Source of the DNA: Vicingaceae bacterium
GTDB lineage: Bacteria > Bacteroidota > Bacteroidia > Flavobacteriales_E > Vicingaceae
DNA: 64,000 nucleotides
Direction: 5' to 3'
Assembly (NCBI GenBank): GCA_018402765.1
Contig: JAGYIE010000002.1
Coordinates: forward strand, 186,001 to 250,000
Of the stretch, positions 53,342 through 62,607 are shown piece by piece. The position numbers and the translations under genes were made by a program. The notes beneath the pieces were generated by a model. That model worked only from the letters and a program-made list of their open reading frames with translations, was not told the origin of the DNA and made no database searches. Every line of letters begins with the position of its first letter. The stretch's first letter is position 1.

Positions 53342-54697
53342 ATGTTTAAAAAAATATTAATAGCGAACCGAGGAGAGATTGCCCTAAGGGTAATAAGAAC
53401 TTGTAAAGAAATGGGAATCAAGACAGTTGCTGTTTATTCAAAAGCTGATGTAGACAGTTTACACGTTCGATTTGCTGATGAAGCAGTTTGTATAGGCCCA
53501 GCTCCAAGTTCTGAATCATACTTAAAAATGACCAACATTATAGCAGCAGCTGAGATTACAAATGCTGACGCTATTCATCCAGGATACGGCTTCCTTTCTG
53601 AGAATGCAAAATTCTCTAAGATTTGTGATGAGAACGGAATTAAATTTATAGGCGCTTCTCCAGAAATGATTGATTCGATGGGAGATAAAGCTTCCGCTAA
53701 AGCAACAATGCTTACTGCAGGAGTTCCTTGTATACCCGGTTCTGAAGGAATTTTAGAAACGCTAGAAGACGCCAAAAAAACGGCTAAACAAATTAAATAC
53801 CCCGTAATGATAAAAGCTACTGCAGGTGGTGGTGGTAAGGGTATGCGAATGATCAAAAACGAAAAAGAATTACCTGAAGCTTGGGACTCTGCTAGAAAAG
53901 AGGCGAAAGCAGCTTTTAGTAACGATGGCATGTACATGGAGAAATTTATTGAAGAGCCTCGTCACATTGAAATACAAATCGCTGGGGACCAATTTGGAAA
54001 TTATTGCCATATGTCAGAGCGTGACTGTTCTATCCAAAGAAGACACCAGAAATTAGTGGAAGAAACCCCGTCGCCATTTATGACTAAAGAACTCAGAGCG
54101 GCAATGGGTGAGGCAGCAATTAAAGCTGCTGCTGCGGCTAATTATGAAGGTGTAGGAACAGTAGAGTTCTTGGTTGACAAGCACCGAAATTTCTACTTTA
54201 TGGAAATGAATACCCGTATCCAAGTAGAGCATACCATTACTGAAGAAGTCATCAACTTTGACTTAATTAAGGAGCAAATTAAAATTGCTGCAGGAATTAA
54301 AATCTCAGGTAAAAACTACGAGCCTCAGATGCATGCAATTCAGTGTAGAATTAATGCGGAAGACCCCTATAACAACTTTAGGCCAAGCCCAGGTGCAATT
54401 ACCACCTATCACTCTCCAGGTGGGCATGGTGTGCGTGTAGATACGCACTCGTATGCAGGTTATGTAATTCCTCCAAACTACGATTCAATGATTTCTAAGC
54501 TTATTACCGTGGCACAAACACGTGAAGAAGCGATAAAGAAGATGAAGCGCGCATTAGGTGAGTATGTAATTGAAGGAATTAAAACTACGATTCCTTTCCA
54601 TTACCAATTGATGGAGGATCCAACGTTTTTAGCTGGAGAATGTACGACTAAGTTTATGGAAACATTCGTTTTAAAGAAAGATACTCTAGCAGACTAG
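53342..54697 (+). CDS. accC: Acetyl-CoA carboxylase, biotin carboxylase subunit
   Basis: ATP-grasp enzyme that carboxylates the biotin of AccB. The 451 residues match AccC length. It opens [25 protein letters not shown], has the glycine-rich ATP loop [13 protein letters not shown], the [27 protein letters not shown] motif region and the catalytic [12 protein letters not shown] motif. It is the last gene of the fabH-accB-accC group and is followed by a terminator shared with the convergent carotenoid gene. Confidence 0.98.
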   Translation: MFKKILIANRGEIALRVIRTCKEMGIKTVAVYSKADVDSLHVRFADEAVCIGPAPSSESYLKMTNIIAAAEITNADAIHPGYGFLSENAKFSKICDENGIKFIGASPEMIDSMGDKASAKATMLTAGVPCIPGSEGILETLEDAKKTAKQIKYPVMIKATAGGGGKGMRMIKNEKELPEAWDSARKEAKAAFSNDGMYMEKFIEEPRHIEIQIAGDQFGNYCHMSERDCSIQRRHQKLVEETPSPFMTKELRAAMGEAAIKAAAAANYEGVGTVEFLVDKHRNFYFMEMNTRIQVEHTITEEVINFDLIKEQIKIAAGIKISGKNYEPQMHAIQCRINAEDPYNNFRPSPGAITTYHSPGGHGVRVDTHSYAGYVIPPNYDSMISKLITVAQTREEAIKKMKRALGEYVIEGIKTTIPFHYQLMEDPTFLAGECTTKFMETFVLKKDTLAD

Positions 54698-54720
54698 ATT
54701 CAGAAAACATCCTCTTATTA

Positions 54721-54751
54721 CAACCCATCAAGTCACTGATTTGATGGGTTG
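54721..54751. terminator. Bidirectional terminator between accC and the carotenoid genes
   Basis: Perfect 11-bp stem CAACCCATCAA/TTGATGGGTTG with a 9-base loop, followed by TTTT on the plus strand. It begins 24 bases after the accC stop and ends 2 bases before the convergent gene's stop. Confidence 0.8.
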
Positions 54752-54753
54752 TT

Positions 54754-55413
54754 TTATGGCAAGAAAAACGTTAGGTAGATGAAAAATACGAGTTGTGCCA
54801 AGAACAGCTGCAAAGAGAAATTATAATCGCCAACTAATTTCTCCTTTTGAATAAATAAGTGCATTAAGAACGCTGTAGAAAACCAACTAACATAATTAAT
54901 CAGTGGAGCACCTTCCGGAAAAGTCCAAAAGTCAAATCTAGGTGCAACTGCTTCCATAGGCAGATCTAAAACAATCATTAAACTAGCTCCTAAAAAGGCT
55001 TTCAATAAATTATTTTTCAAGAATCGATTTACGATACTGGCGGTAACAAATACCAGAACAGCCCAATTACAGCCAATTAATAATGGAACACCCAATACTT
55101 TCCAGCCCATGTTTTCTCCATAGCTATAACTACCAAATGGTATTCCGGTGGCTACACCGATCATTTCTATGAGCATTCCAACGGTAAAAAGAATGGTAAA
55201 TAGTGACAGCTTTTTACGCAACTTTTCAGGGAAAATCCAAAAAAGTAAAGCAACATGAATGGTCAAATTTAAAGGTGTTTTAGTAATGAACCAATCTTGA
55301 AACCCAATAGAGATACCAACTAGTGCACTTATTTGGAACAACCAAACAACAACGCTACCAATTACCCAATTACTTTTATCCCAATTTCTGAAATGTGTTC
55401 CTAAGTCCATCAT
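54754..55413 (-). CDS. Carotenoid biosynthesis membrane protein (CruF-like hydratase)
   Basis: A 219-residue protein with six or seven hydrophobic segments. Motifs of the carotenoid biosynthesis/CruF family are visible: GVATGIPFGSYSYGENMGWKVLGVPLLIG near residue 85 and the metal-like LDLPMEAVAPRFDFWTF near 150. CruF adds water across the terminal 1,2 double bond of acyclic carotenoid ends, which is needed for hydroxylated end groups as in saproxanthin or myxol. It overlaps the upstream desaturase gene by 4 bases and is certainly cotranscribed with it. The hydratase function is inference from family and partner. Confidence 0.85.
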   Translation of the reverse strand: MMDLGTHFRNWDKSNWVIGSVVVWLFQISALVGISIGFQDWFITKTPLNLTIHVALLFWIFPEKLRKKLSLFTILFTVGMLIEMIGVATGIPFGSYSYGENMGWKVLGVPLLIGCNWAVLVFVTASIVNRFLKNNLLKAFLGASLMIVLDLPMEAVAPRFDFWTFPEGAPLINYVSWFSTAFLMHLFIQKEKLVGDYNFSLQLFLAQLVFFIYLTFFLP

Positions 55414-56879
55414 GCTTTTTCAGCTATTAAATTCGATACAATATGCGCTGATTTTAAACATAAGGGAATTCCCCCTCCAGGATGAACTGAGCCACCGCAA
55501 AAATATAAATTATCAAAATTCTTACTAAAGTTAGGATGACGCAAAAATGCAGCAAACTTAGAATTACTAGAGGTCCCATAAAGTGATCCCTGATGGGAAG
55601 CAGTGTTTTCTTCGATCTTGATAGGGTCTAATACTTCTTCTACCTCAATATATTCAGCTATATTCTCACCCAAACAATTGCTTAATTTTCGCAGTGCTTG
55701 TTGACGAGCTGCAGCAACAATAGCCTTCCAATTTTGCCCCACATTAGTAGGCGCATTAACCATTACGAACCAGTTTTCTCCTCTTTCAGGAGCATCTGAT
55801 TCTTTTACCTTTGAACTTATGTGAACATAAACGGTAGAGTCATTGGCTAACCTTTTCTTATCAAATAATGCATCAAATTCTTGTTCGTAATCATTCCCAA
55901 AGAAAATATTATGTAAATCCAATTCAGGAAATTCTTTCTTAATTCCCCAATAAAAAATAATGGCTGAGCTCGATTTCTCTTGGCTCAATGTTTTTTCTGG
56001 TCGTTTTAGCTTTGGCAGTAATTTATCATAACTAAAAAATACATCCATATTTGAAACGACTAAGTTGGCTAGATAACTGCCTTTCTCAGTCGTAATACCT
56101 GTTACTAATTTCCCTGAATAATCTATTGATGTTACCTTTTCGTTCAGGTGATAAATTACTCCATGTCTTTTACCTAATTGGTAAATAGATTCTGCAATGC
56201 TTCGCATTCCACCATGCGGAAAGTAGGTACCAAACTGCATTTCTAATGTAGGAATCATCGACATAATGCCAGGTGTTTTATATGGAGATGAGCCATTATA
56301 AGTTGCGTATCGATTAAATAACTGCACAAGCTTTTTACTTTTAAAGTACGATTCATTTACGCTATTCAGTGTCGAGCTCAAATCAAGCTTTCTAATTTTA
56401 CTTACTGCTTTTAAAGCTGTAGTAGAGGCATAAGTACTTAATTTATGGAGTGATTGATCTAGAAATAATGGAGCTGTTAATTCATATTTCAAGCTACTGC
56501 GCTTCAAATAATCAACTATTGTTATTGATGACTCATTGAAAGTAGTTGCAGCAGTTTTAGCAAACTCCTCCATTGATTTTGGCGCTGAAAACCGCGTTCC
56601 ATCTTCCCAAAAATAGTTGCATATAACGTCTTGCTGCTGGTAGCTAAAATGATCAGAAGGCGTTTCATTAAATAGCGTGAATAACTCATCAACAAGACTC
56701 GGCATGGTAAATAATGACGGACCTGTGTCCCATCGATAACCGCTAGTTTCAAGCACACCAAGCTTGCCACCAATTTGACTGCTACCTTCGAAGACAGTTA
56801 CCTCAAAACCTTGCGCTTTTAGACGAACTGCAGAGGCTAGACCTGCTATTCCTGAACCAATAATTATTGCTTTTTTCAC
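55410..56879 (-). CDS. Carotenoid desaturase, CrtI/CrtD family
   Basis: A 489-residue FAD-dependent desaturase. The dinucleotide-binding N-terminus is AIIIGSGIAGLASAVRLKAQG, followed by RWDTGPSLFTMPSLVDELF; the C-terminal bacterial-type phytoene dehydrogenase signature is NLYFCGGSVHPGGGIPLCLKSA. The family includes CrtI (phytoene to lycopene) and CrtD (1-hydroxycarotenoid 3,4-desaturase). No phytoene synthase gene is adjacent, and the 4-base overlap with a CruF-like hydratase favours the CrtD role: hydration at C1 by CruF, then 3,4-desaturation. Sequence alone does not fully separate the two, so I leave the symbol empty. It follows dxs with a terminator between. Confidence 0.87.
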   Translation of the reverse strand: MKKAIIIGSGIAGLASAVRLKAQGFEVTVFEGSSQIGGKLGVLETSGYRWDTGPSLFTMPSLVDELFTLFNETPSDHFSYQQQDVICNYFWEDGTRFSAPKSMEEFAKTAATTFNESSITIVDYLKRSSLKYELTAPLFLDQSLHKLSTYASTTALKAVSKIRKLDLSSTLNSVNESYFKSKKLVQLFNRYATYNGSSPYKTPGIMSMIPTLEMQFGTYFPHGGMRSIAESIYQLGKRHGVIYHLNEKVTSIDYSGKLVTGITTEKGSYLANLVVSNMDVFFSYDKLLPKLKRPEKTLSQEKSSSAIIFYWGIKKEFPELDLHNIFFGNDYEQEFDALFDKKRLANDSTVYVHISSKVKESDAPERGENWFVMVNAPTNVGQNWKAIVAAARQQALRKLSNCLGENIAEYIEVEEVLDPIKIEENTASHQGSLYGTSSNSKFAAFLRHPNFSKNFDNLYFCGGSVHPGGGIPLCLKSAHIVSNLIAEKA

Positions 56880-56907
56880 AGAAATATTCTTTCAGTTGAT
56901 TTCATAA

Positions 56908-56936
56908 AAAACGGGAGTAGTTTACTCTCCCGTTTT
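56908..56936 (-). terminator. Intrinsic terminator after dxs
   Basis: AAAACGGGAG/CTCCCGTTTT stem with a 9-base loop; on the minus strand the stem runs directly into a T run (TTTTTTATG). It lies 24 bases after the dxs stop and 28 before the desaturase ATG. Confidence 0.85.
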
Positions 56937-56960
56937 AACACTTATACTATTGAAGTAGTT

Positions 56961-58892
56961 CTATCCTACTTGCTTTTTTGATTTCTGACCTACCATTTTA
57001 ATAGCAGCTAATGCAATTCCTTCAGGATCGAAACCACATTCCTTATGTAATTCTAACTGTGAACCGTGCTCAACAAATTTATCAGGAATACCTAACCGTT
57101 TTATAGATGCTTTATAACCATGGTCAGCAGCGAACTCTAATATTGCACTACCAATACCTCCCATTAAACAGCCATCCTCTACAGTTATTACTTTTTCGAA
57201 TTTTCCAAAAACTTCGTGTAACAACATTTCATCCAATGGCTTTGCAAATCGCATATCGTAATGTGCTGCATTTATGTTTTCCTTTTCTAATTGCTCGCAA
57301 GCATCTACCACATAGTTTCCTATATGACCAAAGGTCAAAATTGCAACATCATCTCCATTTTTAATTCGTCTACCTTGGCCAATTTTCATTGATTTTAAAG
57401 GTGTTTTCCAATTTGGCATTACTCCATTTCCTCTTGGGTAACGAATCGTAAATGGACCATGGTTCTTTTCTTGAGCAGTGTACATCATATCTCGAAGTTC
57501 TTCTTCATTCATCGGAGAAGCTACGATCATATTTGGTGTAGATCGCATATACGCAATATCATAAACTCCATGGTGTGTAGGACCATCTGCACCTGCAAAA
57601 CCAGCTCTATCTAAACAGAATACAACGTGTAGATTTTGAAGTGCTACATCGTGCACTACTTGATCATATGCACGCTGCATAAATGAAGAATAAATATTAC
57701 AAAAAGGAATCATCCCTTGTGTTGCCATGCCCGCTGAAAAAGTAACTGCATGCTGTTCTGCGATACCTACATCAAAAGCTCTATCTGGAATTGCTTCCAT
57801 CATAATATTTAGTGAACTACCTGAAGGCATCGCAGGTGTAACACCAACTATTTTCTTATTTTTTTCGGCCAACTCTACGATGGTATGTCCAAATACATCT
57901 TGATATTTAGGTGGTTGTGGACTCTTAGGAGTTACTTTTATAATCTCACCTGTATCTTTATTAAATAAGCCAGGAGCATGCCATTTAGTTGGACTACCAT
58001 CCTCTGCGGGCTGATATCCTTTTCCTTTTTTAGTTAAGCAGTGTAGTATTTTTGGTCCAGGAATATCTTTCAAATCTTGTAATACCTTAGTCATATGATT
58101 CACATCATGACCATCGATGGGACCAAAATATCTAAAGTTCAATGATTCAAAATAATTGCTCTGCTTTAACAAAGCCCCTTTCAGTCCATTCTCAATTTTT
58201 TGCACGATAGCTTGAGCATTTGGTCCAAACTTACTCACTTTACCAAGCAGCGTCCAAACCTCATCTTTTACTTTATTGTACGTATGTGAAGTAGATATAT
58301 CGGTTAAATATTCTTTCAACGCACCTACATTTGGATCAATAGACATGCAATTATCATTTAAGACAACTAATAAATTAGAGTCCTCCACTCCACCGTGATT
58401 AAGACCTTCAAAAGCTAACCCAGCGGTCATAGAACCATCGCCAATAACTGCAATATGCTGACGTTGTTTATCTCCTTTTAGACGAGAAGCTACTGCCATA
58501 CCTAAAGCAGCAGAAATAGAGGTAGAAGAGTGACCAACTCCGAAAGTATCGTATTCACTTTCTGACCTTTTGGGAAAACCACTCAACCCTTTATAAATTC
58601 TATTGGTATGAAAATTTTCTCTTCGGCCTGTCAACAATTTGTGACCATATGCTTGATGACCTACATCCCAAACCAATTGATCATCAGGAGTATTAAATAC
58701 ATAATGCAATGCTACAGTCATTTCTACAACTCCTAGACTTGCGCCAAAATGTCCTCCCTTTACAGATACTACATCAATTATGTATTGCCTTAACTCTTTA
58801 GCAACTTGCTCCAATTGATTTTCGTTAAGCTTCCTTAAATCAGAAGGTACAATAATTTTATCTAATAATTCTCCGGCCTTAAATTCGCTCAT
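56961..58892 (-). CDS. dxs: 1-deoxy-D-xylulose-5-phosphate synthase
   Basis: The thiamine-dependent first enzyme of the MEP isoprenoid pathway, condensing pyruvate and glyceraldehyde 3-phosphate. The 643 residues show GHFGASLGVVEMTVALHYVF, the thiamine diphosphate motif GDGSMTAGLAFEGLNHGG (GDG near residue 152), the pyrimidine-domain AEQHAVTFSAGMA and DRAGFAGADGPTHHG, and the C-terminal transketolase domain VEDGCLMGGIGSAI. Upstream of the two carotenoid genes on the same strand, it provides precursors for them and for menaquinone; DXP also feeds pyridoxal phosphate synthesis (pdxA in this window). A terminator separates it from the desaturase, so coupling would depend on read-through or a separate promoter. 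Confidence 0.98.
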   Translation of the reverse strand: MSEFKAGELLDKIIVPSDLRKLNENQLEQVAKELRQYIIDVVSVKGGHFGASLGVVEMTVALHYVFNTPDDQLVWDVGHQAYGHKLLTGRRENFHTNRIYKGLSGFPKRSESEYDTFGVGHSSTSISAALGMAVASRLKGDKQRQHIAVIGDGSMTAGLAFEGLNHGGVEDSNLLVVLNDNCMSIDPNVGALKEYLTDISTSHTYNKVKDEVWTLLGKVSKFGPNAQAIVQKIENGLKGALLKQSNYFESLNFRYFGPIDGHDVNHMTKVLQDLKDIPGPKILHCLTKKGKGYQPAEDGSPTKWHAPGLFNKDTGEIIKVTPKSPQPPKYQDVFGHTIVELAEKNKKIVGVTPAMPSGSSLNIMMEAIPDRAFDVGIAEQHAVTFSAGMATQGMIPFCNIYSSFMQRAYDQVVHDVALQNLHVVFCLDRAGFAGADGPTHHGVYDIAYMRSTPNMIVASPMNEEELRDMMYTAQEKNHGPFTIRYPRGNGVMPNWKTPLKSMKIGQGRRIKNGDDVAILTFGHIGNYVVDACEQLEKENINAAHYDMRFAKPLDEMLLHEVFGKFEKVITVEDGCLMGGIGSAILEFAADHGYKASIKRLGIPDKFVEHGSQLELHKECGFDPEGIALAAIKMVGQKSKKQVG

Positions 58893-58923
58893 GATATAAG
58901 TATGATCTAATTTTTACAATAAA

Positions 58924-58931
58924 CAAATGTA
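58924..58931 (-). promoter_or_regulatory. -7 promoter element for dxs
   Basis: Minus-strand TACATTTG matches TAnnTTTG, 31 bases before the dxs ATG. No -33 TTG was recognised. Confidence 0.45.
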
Positions 58932-58984
58932 GGAAATATATGTTTTTAAAGCTCTTGTAAAATTCTTCAAGACTTTCATTAAAA

Positions 58985-59020
58985 GAATGGGGACAATAAC
59001 TTTTGTTATTGTCCCCATTC
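58985..59020 (-). terminator. Intrinsic terminator of the RND efflux operon
   Basis: A perfect 16-bp stem GAATGGGGACAATAAC/GTTATTGTCCCCATTC with a 4-base loop, followed on the minus strand by TTTTAATG, 92 bases after the RND permease stop. It is the longest hairpin in the window apart from the 30686 palindrome. Confidence 0.82.
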
Positions 59021-59112
59021 AACCAAACCTAAACCTCTATATAACCATAATACTAACGCCTCAACTTCGGCTTTGTTATATTGGTAATTCTTAAATTTTC
59101 TTAATACACCAT

Positions 59113-62100
59113 TTACTTTGCCAATCTAATTTTTAATCTGTACACTAAAAAATTCATAACTGGCACTACAATAAGTGTTAAGAATGTTGCAAAGGTTAAT
59201 CCGAAAATTACTGTCCATGCAAGTGGACCCCAAAAAATAACGTTGTCACCACCCATGTATATTTGTGGGTCGAACTCTGTAAATAAAGAGAAGAAGTCAA
59301 TATTTAATCCAATTGCTAAAGGTATTAAACCCAAAACAGTAGTAATCGCTGTCAGAATTACAGGACGCAATCTAGCTTTTCCTCCTACAATTATGGCTTC
59401 CATTATTTCCTCACGTGATAATAAATCTCCTTTACCTAAACCTCTTTTCTTCTTCATCCGCTCGATTAGAATATCGGTGTAGTCTAAGAGAACTACTCCA
59501 TTATTTACCACAATTCCAGCTAGAGAAATAATCCCAACCATCGTCATCATAATAACAAAATTCCATCCTGTAATTACTAGACCTAAGAACACGCCAATGA
59601 AGCTTAAAAAGATAGCCATCATTATTATAGAAGGCTTAGAAATAGAACTAAATTGGAAGATTAACAATAACATAATTAACCCTAAACCTGTAGCTAAGGC
59701 TCCAAGCAAGAAGGCCATTTGCTTTCCTTGCTCTTCAATTTCTCCAGTAAATGAATACTTAACACCTTTGGGCGTCTCAAAGTCAACCATTTCTCGTTTT
59801 AATACTTTTACAATCTGATCAGCATTTGCTCCTGGCAGCACTCCTGAGTAAACAGTAACGATTCTCTCTAAGTCAATATGCTTTACAGCACTAAAGCCTG
59901 ATGTATTCTTCTGAGAAGCTACTGTACTAACGGGAATCTCTTTGATTTTACCTGTAGCTTGATCTCTGAAGGTAATGTTCTGATTAAATAATGCACTTGG
60001 ATTATTTTTTAAATCTTCATTAAATCGAACATAAATATCATAATCATCTCCGTCCTCTTTGTAAACACCAGCTTTAATTCCGAAAATGGAGCTTCTTAGC
60101 TGATTTCCAACTTGAACAGCGGAAACGCCGAGCTCACCGGCTTTTTGACGATCAATCTCTACTTGAATAGCAGGTTTGCTTTTATTTACGTCAATTTTTA
60201 GTTCTTCTATTCCTGCTACATTTTTTGCATTAATAAAGTTCCTTATTTTCTCAGCTACATCAATTAACTCAGTATAATCTTTTCCACTAACCTCTATATT
60301 GATTGGGTATCCAACAGGTGGCCCAGCAGCATCTTTCTCCACTGAAATAGAAACTCCTGGATAAACTCCTCTTAGTGCATCTTGCACTTTTAATCGAAGT
60401 GTTTCACTATCTTCCCCTCTTCGGTATTTATACTCTCTCATTGAAGCGGTAATTTTACTCCTATGCGGCATTTCTGCAGCAGAACCACCATCTGTTTGAG
60501 GATTTCCTGCCCCTTCTCCAACCTGAGACACAACTGATTCTGTCATATAGTTATACTCATTATCAACATATTGTTCACCTTTAAGTACAGTATAAACCCG
60601 CTCTTCAATACTTTTCGTTATCGCATTGGTTTTATCTATGTCAGTTCCTTGAGGATACTCTATATACACGATAATTTGATTTGGTTTATTATCAGGGAAA
60701 AATTCAATTTTAGTTCGTCCTGAGCCTACCGAACCTCCAAAAAGAAATAATGATACAAATAGTAAAACTATAGTACCAAAAAAGAAATAATAGGCATTTC
60801 TCTTTCGTAATGCGAATTTCAATGAACCCTCATACCAGTTTTCAAATTTTACCAATGTATTTCTCTGAAAATTATCAGCCCAACCCTTAAATATATATCT
60901 ATACAAAAGGAGCATGATAGCAGTAAAAATCATCAATGTTCCTAAACCTCTAACTGCACCTCCTACAATCATCATAAAAATTCCTAGAACCACTAAAATG
61001 ATAATGTTTCTAATCAATTTTTTTAATGGTATAACTTTCTCATCTACCTCCATAAATTTAGAAACCAACATCGAGTTGATGAAAATTGCAACAAACAAAG
61101 AAGAGCCTAATACAATAGAGAGTGTAATTGGGAAGTAAACCATAAATTCACCCATTACTCCGGGCCAAAAACCAAGGGGAACAAAGGCAGCAACGGTGGT
61201 AGCAGTAGAAATAATAATTGGAACGGCTATTTCTCCAATCCCTTTTTTAGATGCTTCATACCTACTCATACCTTCGCTCATTAAGCGATACACGTTTTCA
61301 ACCACAACAATACCGTTGTCAACAAGCATGCCCAGTCCCATAACCAAAGCAAACAACACCATGGTATTCATTGTGTAGCCGAGCAATTCGATTACCATAA
61401 AAGACATGAACATTGACATTGGTATAGCAAAACCAACAAAAAGTGCATTTCTAAAGCCTAGAAAAAACATCAACACTAAAATCACCAAGATAATTCCAAA
61501 AATAATGTTGTTAACCAAGTCATTTACTTGATTAGTTGTTTTTGCGGATTGGTCATTGGCAGAAGTTATTTTTACATCCGATGGGATATAGTTTTCCCTA
61601 GCTTCTTGAATAATTTCATCAGCTTGCTCAATCGCAGAGATCATATTTTTTCCAGCTCTTTTCTTAACATCAAGCATAACCACCTGCTCTCCCCATTCAC
61701 GAGCGAAAGTGGTGGTTTCTTTTGCTTTAAATTTAACAGTTGCTATATCTTTTAGATAAATCGAATTGCCTTTTTCAGACTTTACTACAAATTTTTCTAA
61801 ATCAGTGGGTCGATCAATTTCTCCTAGTATTCGAATTGTTCTTCTCTGACCACTATTAATTAAGTTGCCTGCTGACATGGTAACGTTGCCATTGCTAATT
61901 GAATTTTGAACATCCTGAAAGCTAACCTTAGCGGCCATCATCTTGTAGATATCTACAGCTACTTCAACCTCTTTTTCTTGTGCTCCACGAATATCAACTT
62001 GCTTAATTTCTGGCACCTTTTCAATAGCATCCTCTAGGTATTCTGCATATTCTTTTAGCTTCTGAATAGGGTAATTGCCTGTTATGTTATAATTTACAAT

Positions 62101-62604
62101 AGGAACTTCCTCTGAAAGATTAAGATCAAACACATTTGGCTCAACCTTCGCTCCGTTAAACGTCGGCCAGTCTTCACTAGCCTTTGCCGCATCTACTTTG
62201 TCTTTTACCTTGACCTTCGCATCTTCCACAGTAATATCTTCGTCGAATTCTACGGTTATTATACCATAATCTTCTTGTGAAGTAGATAAAATTTCAACTA
62301 CATTACTTACATCATCCAACTCATCTTCAAGTGGATCAACAATTAATCGTTCTATATCCTCTGCTGTGTTACCCGGATATGGTGCACTGATATAAATCTT
62401 TGTTTCCTTAATTTCAGGAAAACTTTCTCTTGGTAATCCAAAATAAGAAGAAAGCCCTAGAAATAAGAAAATGGTAATCATCACATAAATAACCGTTGGG
62501 TTATCTATCGCCCAAGAAGACAACCCAAATTCCTTTTCTTCAGTATTAACCTCAGCAGATTGTTTATTTTCAAGCAAATCGTTGTTTTTAATTTCTTCAG
62601 ACAT
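59113..62604 (-). CDS. RND efflux permease (AcrB/hydrophobe-amphiphile type)
   Basis: The inner-membrane pump of a three-part efflux system, 1,163 residues. An extra cytoplasmic N-terminus of about 30 residues precedes the first membrane segment; then follow FPEIKETKIYISAPYPGNTAEDIE, the duplicated porter domains and the usual 12 membrane segments, plus an additional hydrophobic pair at about 525-575 that standard AcrB lacks and that accounts for the length. The TM4 motif reads GLGMLVDNGIVVVENVYR, where AcrB has two Asp; the TM10 motif reads GIVVNNGVVLLDYTD, where AcrB has the essential Lys. The proton relay must therefore differ from AcrB. Substrate (drugs, bile salts, metals or lipids) cannot be told. 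The adaptor gene is 3 bases upstream. Confidence 0.94.
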   Translation of the reverse strand: MSEEIKNNDLLENKQSAEVNTEEKEFGLSSWAIDNPTVIYVMITIFLFLGLSSYFGLPRESFPEIKETKIYISAPYPGNTAEDIERLIVDPLEDELDDVSNVVEILSTSQEDYGIITVEFDEDITVEDAKVKVKDKVDAAKASEDWPTFNGAKVEPNVFDLNLSEEVPIVNYNITGNYPIQKLKEYAEYLEDAIEKVPEIKQVDIRGAQEKEVEVAVDIYKMMAAKVSFQDVQNSISNGNVTMSAGNLINSGQRRTIRILGEIDRPTDLEKFVVKSEKGNSIYLKDIATVKFKAKETTTFAREWGEQVVMLDVKKRAGKNMISAIEQADEIIQEARENYIPSDVKITSANDQSAKTTNQVNDLVNNIIFGIILVILVLMFFLGFRNALFVGFAIPMSMFMSFMVIELLGYTMNTMVLFALVMGLGMLVDNGIVVVENVYRLMSEGMSRYEASKKGIGEIAVPIIISTATTVAAFVPLGFWPGVMGEFMVYFPITLSIVLGSSLFVAIFINSMLVSKFMEVDEKVIPLKKLIRNIIILVVLGIFMMIVGGAVRGLGTLMIFTAIMLLLYRYIFKGWADNFQRNTLVKFENWYEGSLKFALRKRNAYYFFFGTIVLLFVSLFLFGGSVGSGRTKIEFFPDNKPNQIIVYIEYPQGTDIDKTNAITKSIEERVYTVLKGEQYVDNEYNYMTESVVSQVGEGAGNPQTDGGSAAEMPHRSKITASMREYKYRRGEDSETLRLKVQDALRGVYPGVSISVEKDAAGPPVGYPINIEVSGKDYTELIDVAEKIRNFINAKNVAGIEELKIDVNKSKPAIQVEIDRQKAGELGVSAVQVGNQLRSSIFGIKAGVYKEDGDDYDIYVRFNEDLKNNPSALFNQNITFRDQATGKIKEIPVSTVASQKNTSGFSAVKHIDLERIVTVYSGVLPGANADQIVKVLKREMVDFETPKGVKYSFTGEIEEQGKQMAFLLGALATGLGLIMLLLIFQFSSISKPSIIMMAIFLSFIGVFLGLVITGWNFVIMMTMVGIISLAGIVVNNGVVLLDYTDILIERMKKKRGLGKGDLLSREEIMEAIIVGGKARLRPVILTAITTVLGLIPLAIGLNIDFFSLFTEFDPQIYMGGDNVIFWGPLAWTVIFGLTFATFLTLIVVPVMNFLVYRLKIRLAK

Positions 62605-62607
62605 CCT

